The notes beneath the pieces are model-generated. The model searched no databases, was not told the DNA's origin, and saw only the letters and a list, made by a program, of their open reading frames with translations. A stretch of 64,000 bases of DNA from Prevotella herbatica. Its GTDB lineage: Bacteria > Bacteroidota > Bacteroidia > Bacteroidales > Bacteroidaceae. The stretch is taken from the NCBI RefSeq assembly GCF_017347605.1, contig NZ_AP024484.1:930001-994000 (forward strand), written 5' to 3'. A program made the translations under genes and the position numbers. Below, piece after piece: positions 56,862-64,000 of this stretch; within the stretch, counting starts at the first letter, position 1; each line of letters opens with the position of its first letter.

Positions 56862-58598
56862 TTACATCAATTTACCCTTTTCGGCAAGAGTATCATGATT
56901 ATTTTTCAAATTGGTCCAATCAGTCTTTTCTTTTGTGCTGATTCCATTAATATACTTTTCAATATTTGTATATCCGTCACCAGTGCAATCCTTTACTGCG
57001 TCTGAAGGATCATTTGGATTCAATCCGTTTGCAATTTCCCATTCATCAGGCATACCGTCCTTATCGCTATCTTTATAAGGTTTACCCTTATATTGTGGAT
57101 ATCCACCCATCTGACGTGGATCTGTTATGATACCTTCTTTATATGAATCTTTTGCAAGACGACGATACTTGAATGAACCATCAGGTGCCTGTGATTTAGG
57201 ACTAAGTCCCCAAAGATCACCATAAGGATTTACCTTAGGTAGTTTCTTTTCGTAATATACATTTCCTGTACGAACTTCATCAACGACTCTTTGGTCAACG
57301 ATATCACGCTTAGGAATTGTAGCACCTACATTATTTAATACGTAGTCAAATGTCTGATCGTTTGGAAGAATTGTAATATGAGGCATTACAAAAGGTTCTT
57401 TTGAATGCATAATAGCCAATTCGTCTTCAGCAAGATCACCATCCTTATCGGCTGTCTGTATTCCACCAGCCCAGTTATTCTTTGTTATTGCATCGTATCC
57501 TTCTACAATATTACCATCGGCATATACTCTACCAAACTGCTTGAAAGGAAATAGTTTACCGCTACGACTTTCAGACTTTACAATACGCCAACCTACATTA
57601 CTGTCTTTTGGAGTCAATGGCCCTGGCTTGTAATAGTTGTTTACGAAGTTGGACATCGTAGAAAATTCGCCACCATCGGCTGTACGATGTACCCAGTTAT
57701 AAATCACATTATTTACAAAGTTGAATACTCCACCCCATCCTATTGAAGGATTTCTTCCTGTATTGTCAGCCCATAGGTTTCTCATAAATGAAGCATTCTC
57801 TCCACCTATCGTACTTCCAAAAGCATGATTATATGTATCAAGAGCCTTCGCTGAAATAGTATTTTGTATTGTTACGTTTACTGTAGGTTCCTTGCGGCTA
57901 CCGATAGCATCACCAAGATCAAACATGTGACGATAGAATGAAATATTCTCATCAAGTCCCCATTCGCAAGAGCAATGGTCTATCATGATGTTTCCAACTG
58001 GATTTCCACCGAAAGAGTCTTCGCGATACCATACATGTGTATTGCCACGACGGAAACGCATGTGACGAACTACAACGTCATGGGTGTTAACCTGAAAACT
58101 TTCACCAGCGATACATACTCCATCACCAGGTGCAGTCTGTCCAGCAATTGTAATATATGGAGCACGTACAATGATAGGAGTCTTCAATTTTATAATACCA
58201 CTCACGTTGAATACGATAATACGTGCGCCACCTTGTTCACAAGCCCATCTGAAAGAACCTATTCCATCATCATTAAGATTGCTTACAGTGATCACCTTAC
58301 CGCCACGGCCGCCAAAAGTGTACATACCACCACCTTCTGCACCAGGGAATGAAGGAATCTTTGATTGTTTCAAGTCGTAAGGACGGAAAGCCCAAGGCAC
58401 ATAAGAACGTCCTTCCATAGCTTCTTTCTTTACAATAGGAAAAGCAACAGCCCATGCAGAATCAGAATGTGCAGTCCACACTTTCTGTAAAGAATCAATC
58501 TTAGCCTTTGCAGCATCTGTTATACTTGGATATTGTGCTTCGGCTGCAACCGGGGCCAATATCATTGCGCATGCTGCAAGTAATAGTTTCTGTTTCAT
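56862..58598 (-). CDS. Pectate lyase (PL1-like) with Ca-binding C-terminus
   Basis: 578 residues with signal peptide MKQKLLLAACAMILAPVAAE. The PL1-type beta helix begins at AFPGAEG-like SFPGAEGGGMYTFGGRGGKVITVSNLNDDGIGSFRWAC, then IIVFNVSGIIKL, YITIAGQTAPGDGVCI and MIDHCSCEWGLDENISF. The C-terminus holds DSDKDGMPDEWEIANGLNP and DGYTNIEKYING, a thrombospondin-type-3 or dockerin-like Ca2+ motif. It should cleave polygalacturonan or rhamnogalacturonan by beta-elimination. First gene of the operon with DUF3826 and the beta-helix gene. Confidence 0.85.
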   Translation of the reverse strand: MKQKLLLAACAMILAPVAAEAQYPSITDAAKAKIDSLQKVWTAHSDSAWAVAFPIVKKEAMEGRSYVPWAFRPYDLKQSKIPSFPGAEGGGMYTFGGRGGKVITVSNLNDDGIGSFRWACEQGGARIIVFNVSGIIKLKTPIIVRAPYITIAGQTAPGDGVCIAGESFQVNTHDVVVRHMRFRRGNTHVWYREDSFGGNPVGNIMIDHCSCEWGLDENISFYRHMFDLGDAIGSRKEPTVNVTIQNTISAKALDTYNHAFGSTIGGENASFMRNLWADNTGRNPSIGWGGVFNFVNNVIYNWVHRTADGGEFSTMSNFVNNYYKPGPLTPKDSNVGWRIVKSESRSGKLFPFKQFGRVYADGNIVEGYDAITKNNWAGGIQTADKDGDLAEDELAIMHSKEPFVMPHITILPNDQTFDYVLNNVGATIPKRDIVDQRVVDEVRTGNVYYEKKLPKVNPYGDLWGLSPKSQAPDGSFKYRRLAKDSYKEGIITDPRQMGGYPQYKGKPYKDSDKDGMPDEWEIANGLNPNDPSDAVKDCTGDGYTNIEKYINGISTKEKTDWTNLKNNHDTLAEKGKLM

Positions 58599-58723
58599 TT
58601 TATATTATCATTTTTTGTTTGTTCTGATATTAAGACGAACTAAAGGAAAAAATGTAATATCAACTAAAACAAAAAATAAATATTTATTTTTAAAAGTCTA
58701 TTTGTATAAGTTCGTGATTAAGG

Positions 58724-59224
58724 TTACAACGTATTGGCAATACGCCTCACTTTACTTGTATAATTGCGGTCTTCGGCATAACCAATACGACTTAGAAAAG
58801 AATAATAATCCCCATCTGTGTATTTATACTGTACGTCATCACGATAACTCTTCACGCTTTCCTCCCACTTATTAAAAACATAGTAGCTACCATCTGAAGG
58901 ATGGCGAAGCCCGAAAAGATTATGACTCACGCGACATAAGTCGCTTGAAAAGTTTCCTGTTTCCAGTAATGCCTGTGCCAATACAATCTTAGGGAATTTC
59001 ACATCATATTTCTGCAACATCGCTAACACGTTTTCAGCTGTCAGCGCTGCGTCATTCATAATATAATCGCTATCGCTTTTCATTTCTGGTTCATCAATAC
59101 TATCACAAACCTTATCAACACGTGCTACAGAAGGTAGCGCATCAGGTTGATATTGCTGTGCTTGAATTTCCACAGATAACAAAAGTGCGTATACAATTAC
59201 AAGTAATTTTCTATTTATTGCCAT
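58724..59224 (-). CDS. Glucosaminidase (GH73-like) domain protein
   Basis: 166 residues with a signal peptide. A C-terminal mannosyl-glycoprotein endo-beta-N-acetylglucosaminidase (GH73) domain with KIVLAQALLETGNFSSDLCRVSHNLFGLRHP and YAEDRNYTSKVRRIANTL; the catalytic Glu is in LLETGNF. Probably a periplasmic peptidoglycan hydrolase. It is upstream of the pectate lyase gene and downstream of the esterase operon, but a strong terminator separates it from the esterases, so it may be an unrelated insert in the pectin block. Confidence 0.82.
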   Translation of the reverse strand: MAINRKLLVIVYALLLSVEIQAQQYQPDALPSVARVDKVCDSIDEPEMKSDSDYIMNDAALTAENVLAMLQKYDVKFPKIVLAQALLETGNFSSDLCRVSHNLFGLRHPSDGSYYVFNKWEESVKSYRDDVQYKYTDGDYYSFLSRIGYAEDRNYTSKVRRIANTL

Positions 59225-59357
59225 ACCAATAAAAAAAACGCTATATTTTTTGGTTTATTGTATTATCAAGAAAAAAGATGATTAGCTACTATTGATGATA
59301 TTAAAAAGTTTTATTATAATGGCGAAACACAACTTAGTTGAACTTTATCCATACTGA

Positions 59358-59404
59358 AAAACGACCGAAAAGCTAAATATATACTAGTTTTTCGATCGTT
59401 TTTA
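59358..59404 (-). terminator. Terminator of the esterase operon
   Basis: AAAAACGACCGAAAAGCTA and TAGTTTTTCGATCGTTTTT form a long stem with two mismatches around an eight-base loop. On the - strand a T-run follows. Confidence 0.8.
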
Positions 59405-59463
59405 TGTATAAGATTATAAAGAGAGTCGCAAGACTTTAAAATCACATACTCTTTATATGCTCT

Positions 59464-60570
59464 TTACTTGAAAAGTTTTTGTGCAAATAGATATAAATCT
59501 TCACGCCATACAGGCCATGTGTGACCACCGTCTTTAGAATCATAATAATCAAACTTCACGCCTTTCTGCTTCAAATGTTGCATCATTATCTGGCAGTTTT
59601 CATAAGCAATATCAGGTTTACCACCTATCGTGATAAAAAACTGTTTCAGATTATTATTCAATAGCGATACGTTATTATCAATATATGCATAATTAGCATC
59701 ACGTTCCTTATCTGCATTCATGAATGGTGAAGACTTAGCAAACCATCCAGAACTGAACACACCTAGATAATGAAATTTGTCTGTATTTGGAACACCAACA
59801 TACAATGTGAACATTCCGCCCATTGACAAACCAGAAATAGCACGACTATCAGCAGAAGCATCAACGCGGAAATCTTTTTCGACAGAAGGGATTACATTAT
59901 CCAATATCTCTTTACCAACATTATCAAAGCCTCCAACATTGGCATCAAAACTTACCATCAACATTGGTTTAGCTTTGCCATCAGCGATAAGATTATCAAG
60001 AATTATATCACCTCTACCTTGCTGTACCCATCCACGTGCATCCTCACCACCACCGTGCATTATATACAATACAGGATACTTCTTATCCATATTCTTATCA
60101 TATCCAGCAGGTGTATATACATACATTACTCTCCAGCTATTTGTGACCTTTGAGAAATATCTCACTGTGCTAACATTGCCATGAGCAACATCACGTACCT
60201 GAAAACGAGTGTCTTCCTTTGCATAAGGTACTTCAACACAACTCATCATTCTACTGCATCCGAAGAATGATTCACTTGATGGATCGGCAACTGACAATCC
60301 ATCTACTATCAAACTATAATAATGAATTCCAGAGCCTTGTGGTTCTGTAGTTACAGTCCAAACTCCACTTGCACTTTTCGTCATGTCATACTTGCGTCCC
60401 AAGTCTAACTGAACCTTTTGTGCTTCAGGTGCTTTGATACTGAATTCAATACTGTTATCTGGCATTATCTTTGGAAAGCCAGATTTGTTAATGTTAGTTG
60501 TTGCCGGTGTCTGTGCAAATGTAGCTACAGAGACCATGGCAAGCATACTTAAAAATAATTGTCTCTTCAT
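59464..60570 (-). CDS. Carbohydrate esterase (CE1-like) with N-terminal E-set domain
   Basis: 368 residues with signal peptide MKRQLFLSMLAMVSVATFA. An E-set/CBM48-like domain (about 40-115, IEFSIKAPEAQKVQLDLGRKYDM, GIHYYSLIVDG) precedes the alpha/beta hydrolase esterase domain (about 135-368). The nucleophile is in AISGLSMGGMFTLY, the oxyanion region in LYIMHGGGEDARGW, and the catalytic His in KDGGHTWPVWREDL. It probably removes acetyl or feruloyl groups from plant polysaccharide. It is 5 bp after the second esterase, in one operon. Confidence 0.85.
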   Translation of the reverse strand: MKRQLFLSMLAMVSVATFAQTPATTNINKSGFPKIMPDNSIEFSIKAPEAQKVQLDLGRKYDMTKSASGVWTVTTEPQGSGIHYYSLIVDGLSVADPSSESFFGCSRMMSCVEVPYAKEDTRFQVRDVAHGNVSTVRYFSKVTNSWRVMYVYTPAGYDKNMDKKYPVLYIMHGGGEDARGWVQQGRGDIILDNLIADGKAKPMLMVSFDANVGGFDNVGKEILDNVIPSVEKDFRVDASADSRAISGLSMGGMFTLYVGVPNTDKFHYLGVFSSGWFAKSSPFMNADKERDANYAYIDNNVSLLNNNLKQFFITIGGKPDIAYENCQIMMQHLKQKGVKFDYYDSKDGGHTWPVWREDLYLFAQKLFK

Positions 60571-60575
60571 GGTTT

Positions 60576-61418
60576 TTATTTGTTTATAAATGCGTTTTTA
60601 ATTGCCTCAACAAGTGCAGGACGCCAATAGTCCCAATTATGATTACCATCTTTCACACGAAATTGATAACGAGCACCACGACTTCTGAATGTCTTTATGA
60701 GATCCATATTGCCTTCTAATGTGAAATCATCATCTCCACAATCAATAAACCAGCGAACGGTATTCAGTTCATTAATCTTTGTCTGCTGACATTCTGCAAC
60801 ATACTTTATAGGGTTATTTCTCTCTACTACAGTCTGTCTCCATTCACCAAGCGGATCGTTTTTAAGAAATTCCAATGGCTGACGACGCAGATAACTACTC
60901 ATGGCATAAACCATGTTAAAGTATTCTGGATGATGTACTCCATAAACCACTGAGCCACCGCCTCCCATTGAAAAGCCTGCCAAAGAACGATTACTTTTAT
61001 CATTAAGCACACGATAATGACTTTCTATATAAGGGACAAACTCCTTGAAGAAGAAATCTTCGTAAGTCCAGTCTGGGTCATTAAACCAAATCATCTTATT
61101 CTTGTTGGCTTCTGGACAAACGATAACCATTTTAGGAACAATATGGTTGTTGATAAGGCTATCAGCAACATCAGGCAAATGTCCGTCTGTCACCCATTGT
61201 GTATCTTCACAACCACCACCATGCAATAGATATAGCACAGGATATTTCTCTGCTTTTTCAGCATCATAGCCAGGAGGAAGATATAATGTATAGTCGCGTT
61301 GTGATATGCCCTTCAACATTTTACATGGCATTTTCATATATTCAATTCTACCTTTATCTTGGCTAAACATTCCGCCACAAACAAATAAGAGTAGAAATGA
61401 TAAAATTGTTTTCTTCAT
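60576..61418 (-). CDS. Carbohydrate esterase (CE1-like)
   Basis: 280 residues with a signal peptide (MKKTILSFLLLFVCGGMFS). A single alpha/beta hydrolase domain with LYLLHGGGCEDTQWV (oxyanion side), the nucleophile Ser in LAGFSMGGGGSVVYG, and the catalytic His in VKDGNHNWDYWRPAL. It lacks the E-set domain of its neighbour. The pair suggests removal of two different ester groups from pectin or xylan side chains. Divergent from the pectate lyase gene at the window end; first gene of a two-gene operon. Confidence 0.87.
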   Translation of the reverse strand: MKKTILSFLLLFVCGGMFSQDKGRIEYMKMPCKMLKGISQRDYTLYLPPGYDAEKAEKYPVLYLLHGGGCEDTQWVTDGHLPDVADSLINNHIVPKMVIVCPEANKNKMIWFNDPDWTYEDFFFKEFVPYIESHYRVLNDKSNRSLAGFSMGGGGSVVYGVHHPEYFNMVYAMSSYLRRQPLEFLKNDPLGEWRQTVVERNNPIKYVAECQQTKINELNTVRWFIDCGDDDFTLEGNMDLIKTFRSRGARYQFRVKDGNHNWDYWRPALVEAIKNAFINK

Positions 61419-61707
61419 TATCAGATTTTTTTATTTTCAATATGCAAAGTAACAAAAAATATTCCATTATACAATATTCAAATGTTTCAAATACTTTATG
61501 CAATGTTACATATCCAAATTAATATCTAACAAGAGAAATATGAATTTAATATTTGAAAAAGATTGACTAAGGGGCAATAATACTAATAGTATTTACATTT
61601 ACTCATATATATATTGATATTTGTCTATCAGTATGCTTTTTAGATAATCTCAATGAGTATCTTTTTTAGCTTCATACGTCTTATTATAATTTAGACATTA
61701 ATTTAAT

Positions 61708-64000
61708 ATGAAAAGACAACTGCTTATAATCACAGCAATGGCAGCCGGTTTGTCTGCCAATGCGCAACAAATAGACTTCAACCTTGCAGGAAGACAGGCT
61801 TCACAAGTAACTGAAGACGGTTTTACCCCATGGGCTATTGCTACAACAAGATCAGAATCTATGCTGCTCCAAGATGGTGGCATCACTGTTAAAATTGCAT
61901 TGGATAATTCCGCAACAGAAATGACAATGAAATCGTGCTGGTGGAAAGACGGAGCAAACAAATTCTCAAAACTTATTTCTGACGGCGTAACTGTATACCA
62001 ACTTGACGCTAAAGGAAATACAACCATGATTCGGAGTGGATCGGTAAAGATGGTTGTCACAATAAGTGGACTTTCTGCTGGCAAGCATACCCTATTGGCA
62101 TATCACAATGATACCGACGGAAACTCTCCTGCCAAGCTAGATGTTTACACTAATGGGATAAAGGTACAAACCGGAGTGAAGCAATCAAGCAGAGCTACGA
62201 ATACTGACGATTGCGGAATGTCGTATATCGAGTTTAATGCCGAGAAAGGAAAGGATGTAACAATATGGTATGTGACCACACCTGAATCAGGAAAGGATTA
62301 CACGAAAGATAATGGAACGACAAGTCTCACGATCAATGCATTGGTACTTGACCGTCCTAATCCTAAGACCACAGCATCAACTCCTATTCCTGCAAACAGA
62401 GACTATCACGTTGACGCTGACAATAGAAACATAAAACTAGAATGGAAAGCAGCTGCTACAGCTGTGAAACATCATGTAAGAATAGGTACATCGTCAGATA
62501 ACATGCATGAATTGGCAACAGTTACAGGCGCATATTATCAACTAAACAACATGTATAACCTTAATGAATATTTCTGGAGAATAGACGAAGAGGACGCTAA
62601 CGGCAATATACATGAAGGTGACTTGTGGACATTCCGTCCCAGACATCTTGCTTTCCCAGGTGCTGAAGGTTATGGCAAATATGCTATCGGCGGACGTGGC
62701 GGAAGCGTATATCATGTAACAACACTTGCAGATAACGGTGATGATGAGAATCCTATCAGTGGGTCGTTCAGATATGGAATAAAGAAAGCAACAGGACCAA
62801 GGACTATTGTTTTTGACGTTGGCGGAGTGATTGCACTAAAAAACAGACTTACATGTTCGGATAAGTATGTTACTATTGCTGGACAGACAGCACCAGGCAA
62901 CGGTATCATGCTTCGTGACTGTCCTTTCGGAATGGCTGAAGATGGAATAACCAGATTCATGCGCATGAGACTAGGACATAAAACTAAAACAAACGGTGTT
63001 ATTGATGCTCAATACAAAGCTGCAGGACTTGATGGTATGGGTATGGCTGGAAATAATAATTCTATTATGGACCACTGCTCTATCGGATGGACTATCGACG
63101 AAGCTTTCAGCAGCCGCAATGCACGTAGCATAACATTACAACGCACGCTTATATCAGAAGCATTGAATGTGGCTGGACATCCTAACTATAAAGCAGGAAC
63201 AGCTCATGGATACGCTGCTACAATTGGAGGCGGTGAGGCATCCGGTGTTGGTTCGTTTCATCATAATCTCCTTGCACACGACGAAGGTCGAAACTGGAGT
63301 ATCAGCGGAGGACTGGATGGAAGCGGCGCGTATGACGGGCATCACGACATCTTCAATAATGTTGTTTACAACTGGGGAGGACGTGCATGTGACGGAGGCT
63401 CACACCAAGCCAACTTTGTAAGTAATTTTTATAAGGAAGGTCCTGCCACAACACAGAAATATCTGTTAAGAGCTCAGTTGGAAGGAACTGGAACTGGTTC
63501 GCAATCATACTACGTAAACGGTAATCTTCGACAGGAAAAAGACGGAACTTTAACTGAAGACAAGGAAAATGAGACCTATCGCGTTGAAGCAAGTCAGGTA
63601 TATAACTGGCAGGTATTTGTTGATAAGCCTTTCTTTGCAAGTGAAGCAACTATAGAAAGTGCCAAATCAGCCTATAAGGATGTTTTGAGCGACGTGGGAT
63701 GTAACATGCCTTCACTCGACAATCACGACACGAGAATGATTAACGAGACTATAAACGGAACTACTTCCACAAAAGGTAGTGTTTCGGGGAAAGCTGGACT
63801 CATTGACTCTGAGGAAGACAAAGGATGTGAAGGATTTGGCGGATTGAACGTAAATTATGCGACTCGCTGTTCCAACTTCGATACTGACGGAGACGGAATG
63901 CCAGACTGGTGGGAGAAAGCCAACTCACTAAGTACAACAACAGCAGATAACAACGGAGATGCAAACAGAGACGGATATACAAACCTTGAAGATTATCTTA
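61708..64000 (+). CDS. Pectate lyase (PL1-like), cut by window end
   Basis: The frame is open from the ATG at 61708 to the last base, at least 764 residues, so the C-terminus is missing. Signal peptide MKRQLLIITAMAAGLSANA, an N-terminal beta domain (about 20-205), an FN3-like domain (about 215-310), then the PL1 beta helix from about 314 (LAFPGAEGYGKYAIGGRGG, TIVFDVGGVIAL, VTIAGQTAPGNGIML, DHCSIGWTIDEAFSSRN). Near the end DTDGDGMPDWWEKANSL and DGYTNLEDYL repeat the Ca-binding motif of the first pectate lyase. No stop codon is seen in the frame. It probably cuts pectin outside the cell or in the periplasm. Confidence 0.85.
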   Translation, partial: MKRQLLIITAMAAGLSANAQQIDFNLAGRQASQVTEDGFTPWAIATTRSESMLLQDGGITVKIALDNSATEMTMKSCWWKDGANKFSKLISDGVTVYQLDAKGNTTMIRSGSVKMVVTISGLSAGKHTLLAYHNDTDGNSPAKLDVYTNGIKVQTGVKQSSRATNTDDCGMSYIEFNAEKGKDVTIWYVTTPESGKDYTKDNGTTSLTINALVLDRPNPKTTASTPIPANRDYHVDADNRNIKLEWKAAATAVKHHVRIGTSSDNMHELATVTGAYYQLNNMYNLNEYFWRIDEEDANGNIHEGDLWTFRPRHLAFPGAEGYGKYAIGGRGGSVYHVTTLADNGDDENPISGSFRYGIKKATGPRTIVFDVGGVIALKNRLTCSDKYVTIAGQTAPGNGIMLRDCPFGMAEDGITRFMRMRLGHKTKTNGVIDAQYKAAGLDGMGMAGNNNSIMDHCSIGWTIDEAFSSRNARSITLQRTLISEALNVAGHPNYKAGTAHGYAATIGGGEASGVGSFHHNLLAHDEGRNWSISGGLDGSGAYDGHHDIFNNVVYNWGGRACDGGSHQANFVSNFYKEGPATTQKYLLRAQLEGTGTGSQSYYVNGNLRQEKDGTLTEDKENETYRVEASQVYNWQVFVDKPFFASEATIESAKSAYKDVLSDVGCNMPSLDNHDTRMINETINGTTSTKGSVSGKAGLIDSEEDKGCEGFGGLNVNYATRCSNFDTDGDGMPDWWEKANSLSTTTADNNGDANRDGYTNLEDYL

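Overview
The window looks like an AT-rich chromosome segment of a Bacteroidota gut or rumen commensal, most likely Prevotella or a close Prevotellaceae relative. The signs are SusC/SusD pairs, lipoproteins with acidic residues after the lipobox, a type IX secretion-like C-terminus, many TAnnTTTG -7 promoter boxes, and a nearly complete lack of Shine-Dalgarno sequences. No rRNA, tRNA, CRISPR array, transposase or integrase was recognised.

Layout. (1) 1-6010: housekeeping block on the + strand: a cut-off protein, a DUF1599 protein, a DoxX/MauE-like membrane protein read in frame into triose-phosphate isomerase (tpiA), a SPOR protein, folE, a small lipoprotein and exonuclease III. (2) 6187-9593: a surface metallophosphoesterase, a membrane-anchored AraC regulator and a small secreted MORN-like protein. 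(3) 9640-11527: a 2-kb gene-poor island built around a 1180-bp unit bounded by two 232-bp inverted arms. (4) 11528-14364: mgtA, an Mg2+ P-type ATPase, behind a leader that carries an Asp-rich 19-codon ORF and two mutually exclusive hairpins. (5) 14578-20660: a GH95 fucosidase-type enzyme and a GH5-GH43 fusion. (6) 21305-27785: a TonB receptor, a beta-helix lipoprotein and a LytS/LytR pair. (7) 27855-29939: threonine ammonia-lyase, RidA and a zinc-ribbon protein. (8) 29988-43382: a polysaccharide utilisation locus: a SusR-like membrane regulator divergent from susC-susD-GH43-GH144-GH3, probably for beta-1,2-glucan. (9) 43472-44520: a second gene-free, repeat-rich island. (10) 44577-50290: L-rhamnose catabolism (rhaD and an AraC regulator against rhaB-rhaA-rhaT). 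(11) 50314-64000: pectin/rhamnogalacturonan genes: a DUF5703 hydrolase with an ECF sigma factor, a beta-helix protein, DUF3826, a pectate lyase, an amidase-type glucosaminidase, two esterases, and a second pectate lyase cut by the window end.

The genes fit together as a plant-cell-wall and glucan degrader: pectin lyases and esterases release rhamnose-containing fragments, and the neighbouring rha genes use the rhamnose. The most original signal is the mgtA leader. Its layout repeats the logic of enterobacterial mgtL (an acidic leader peptide coupled to alternative RNA folds), but in Bacteroidota, where such control and SD-dependent starts are unexpected. The DoxX-TIM fused frame and the two related repeat islands are the next most unusual features.
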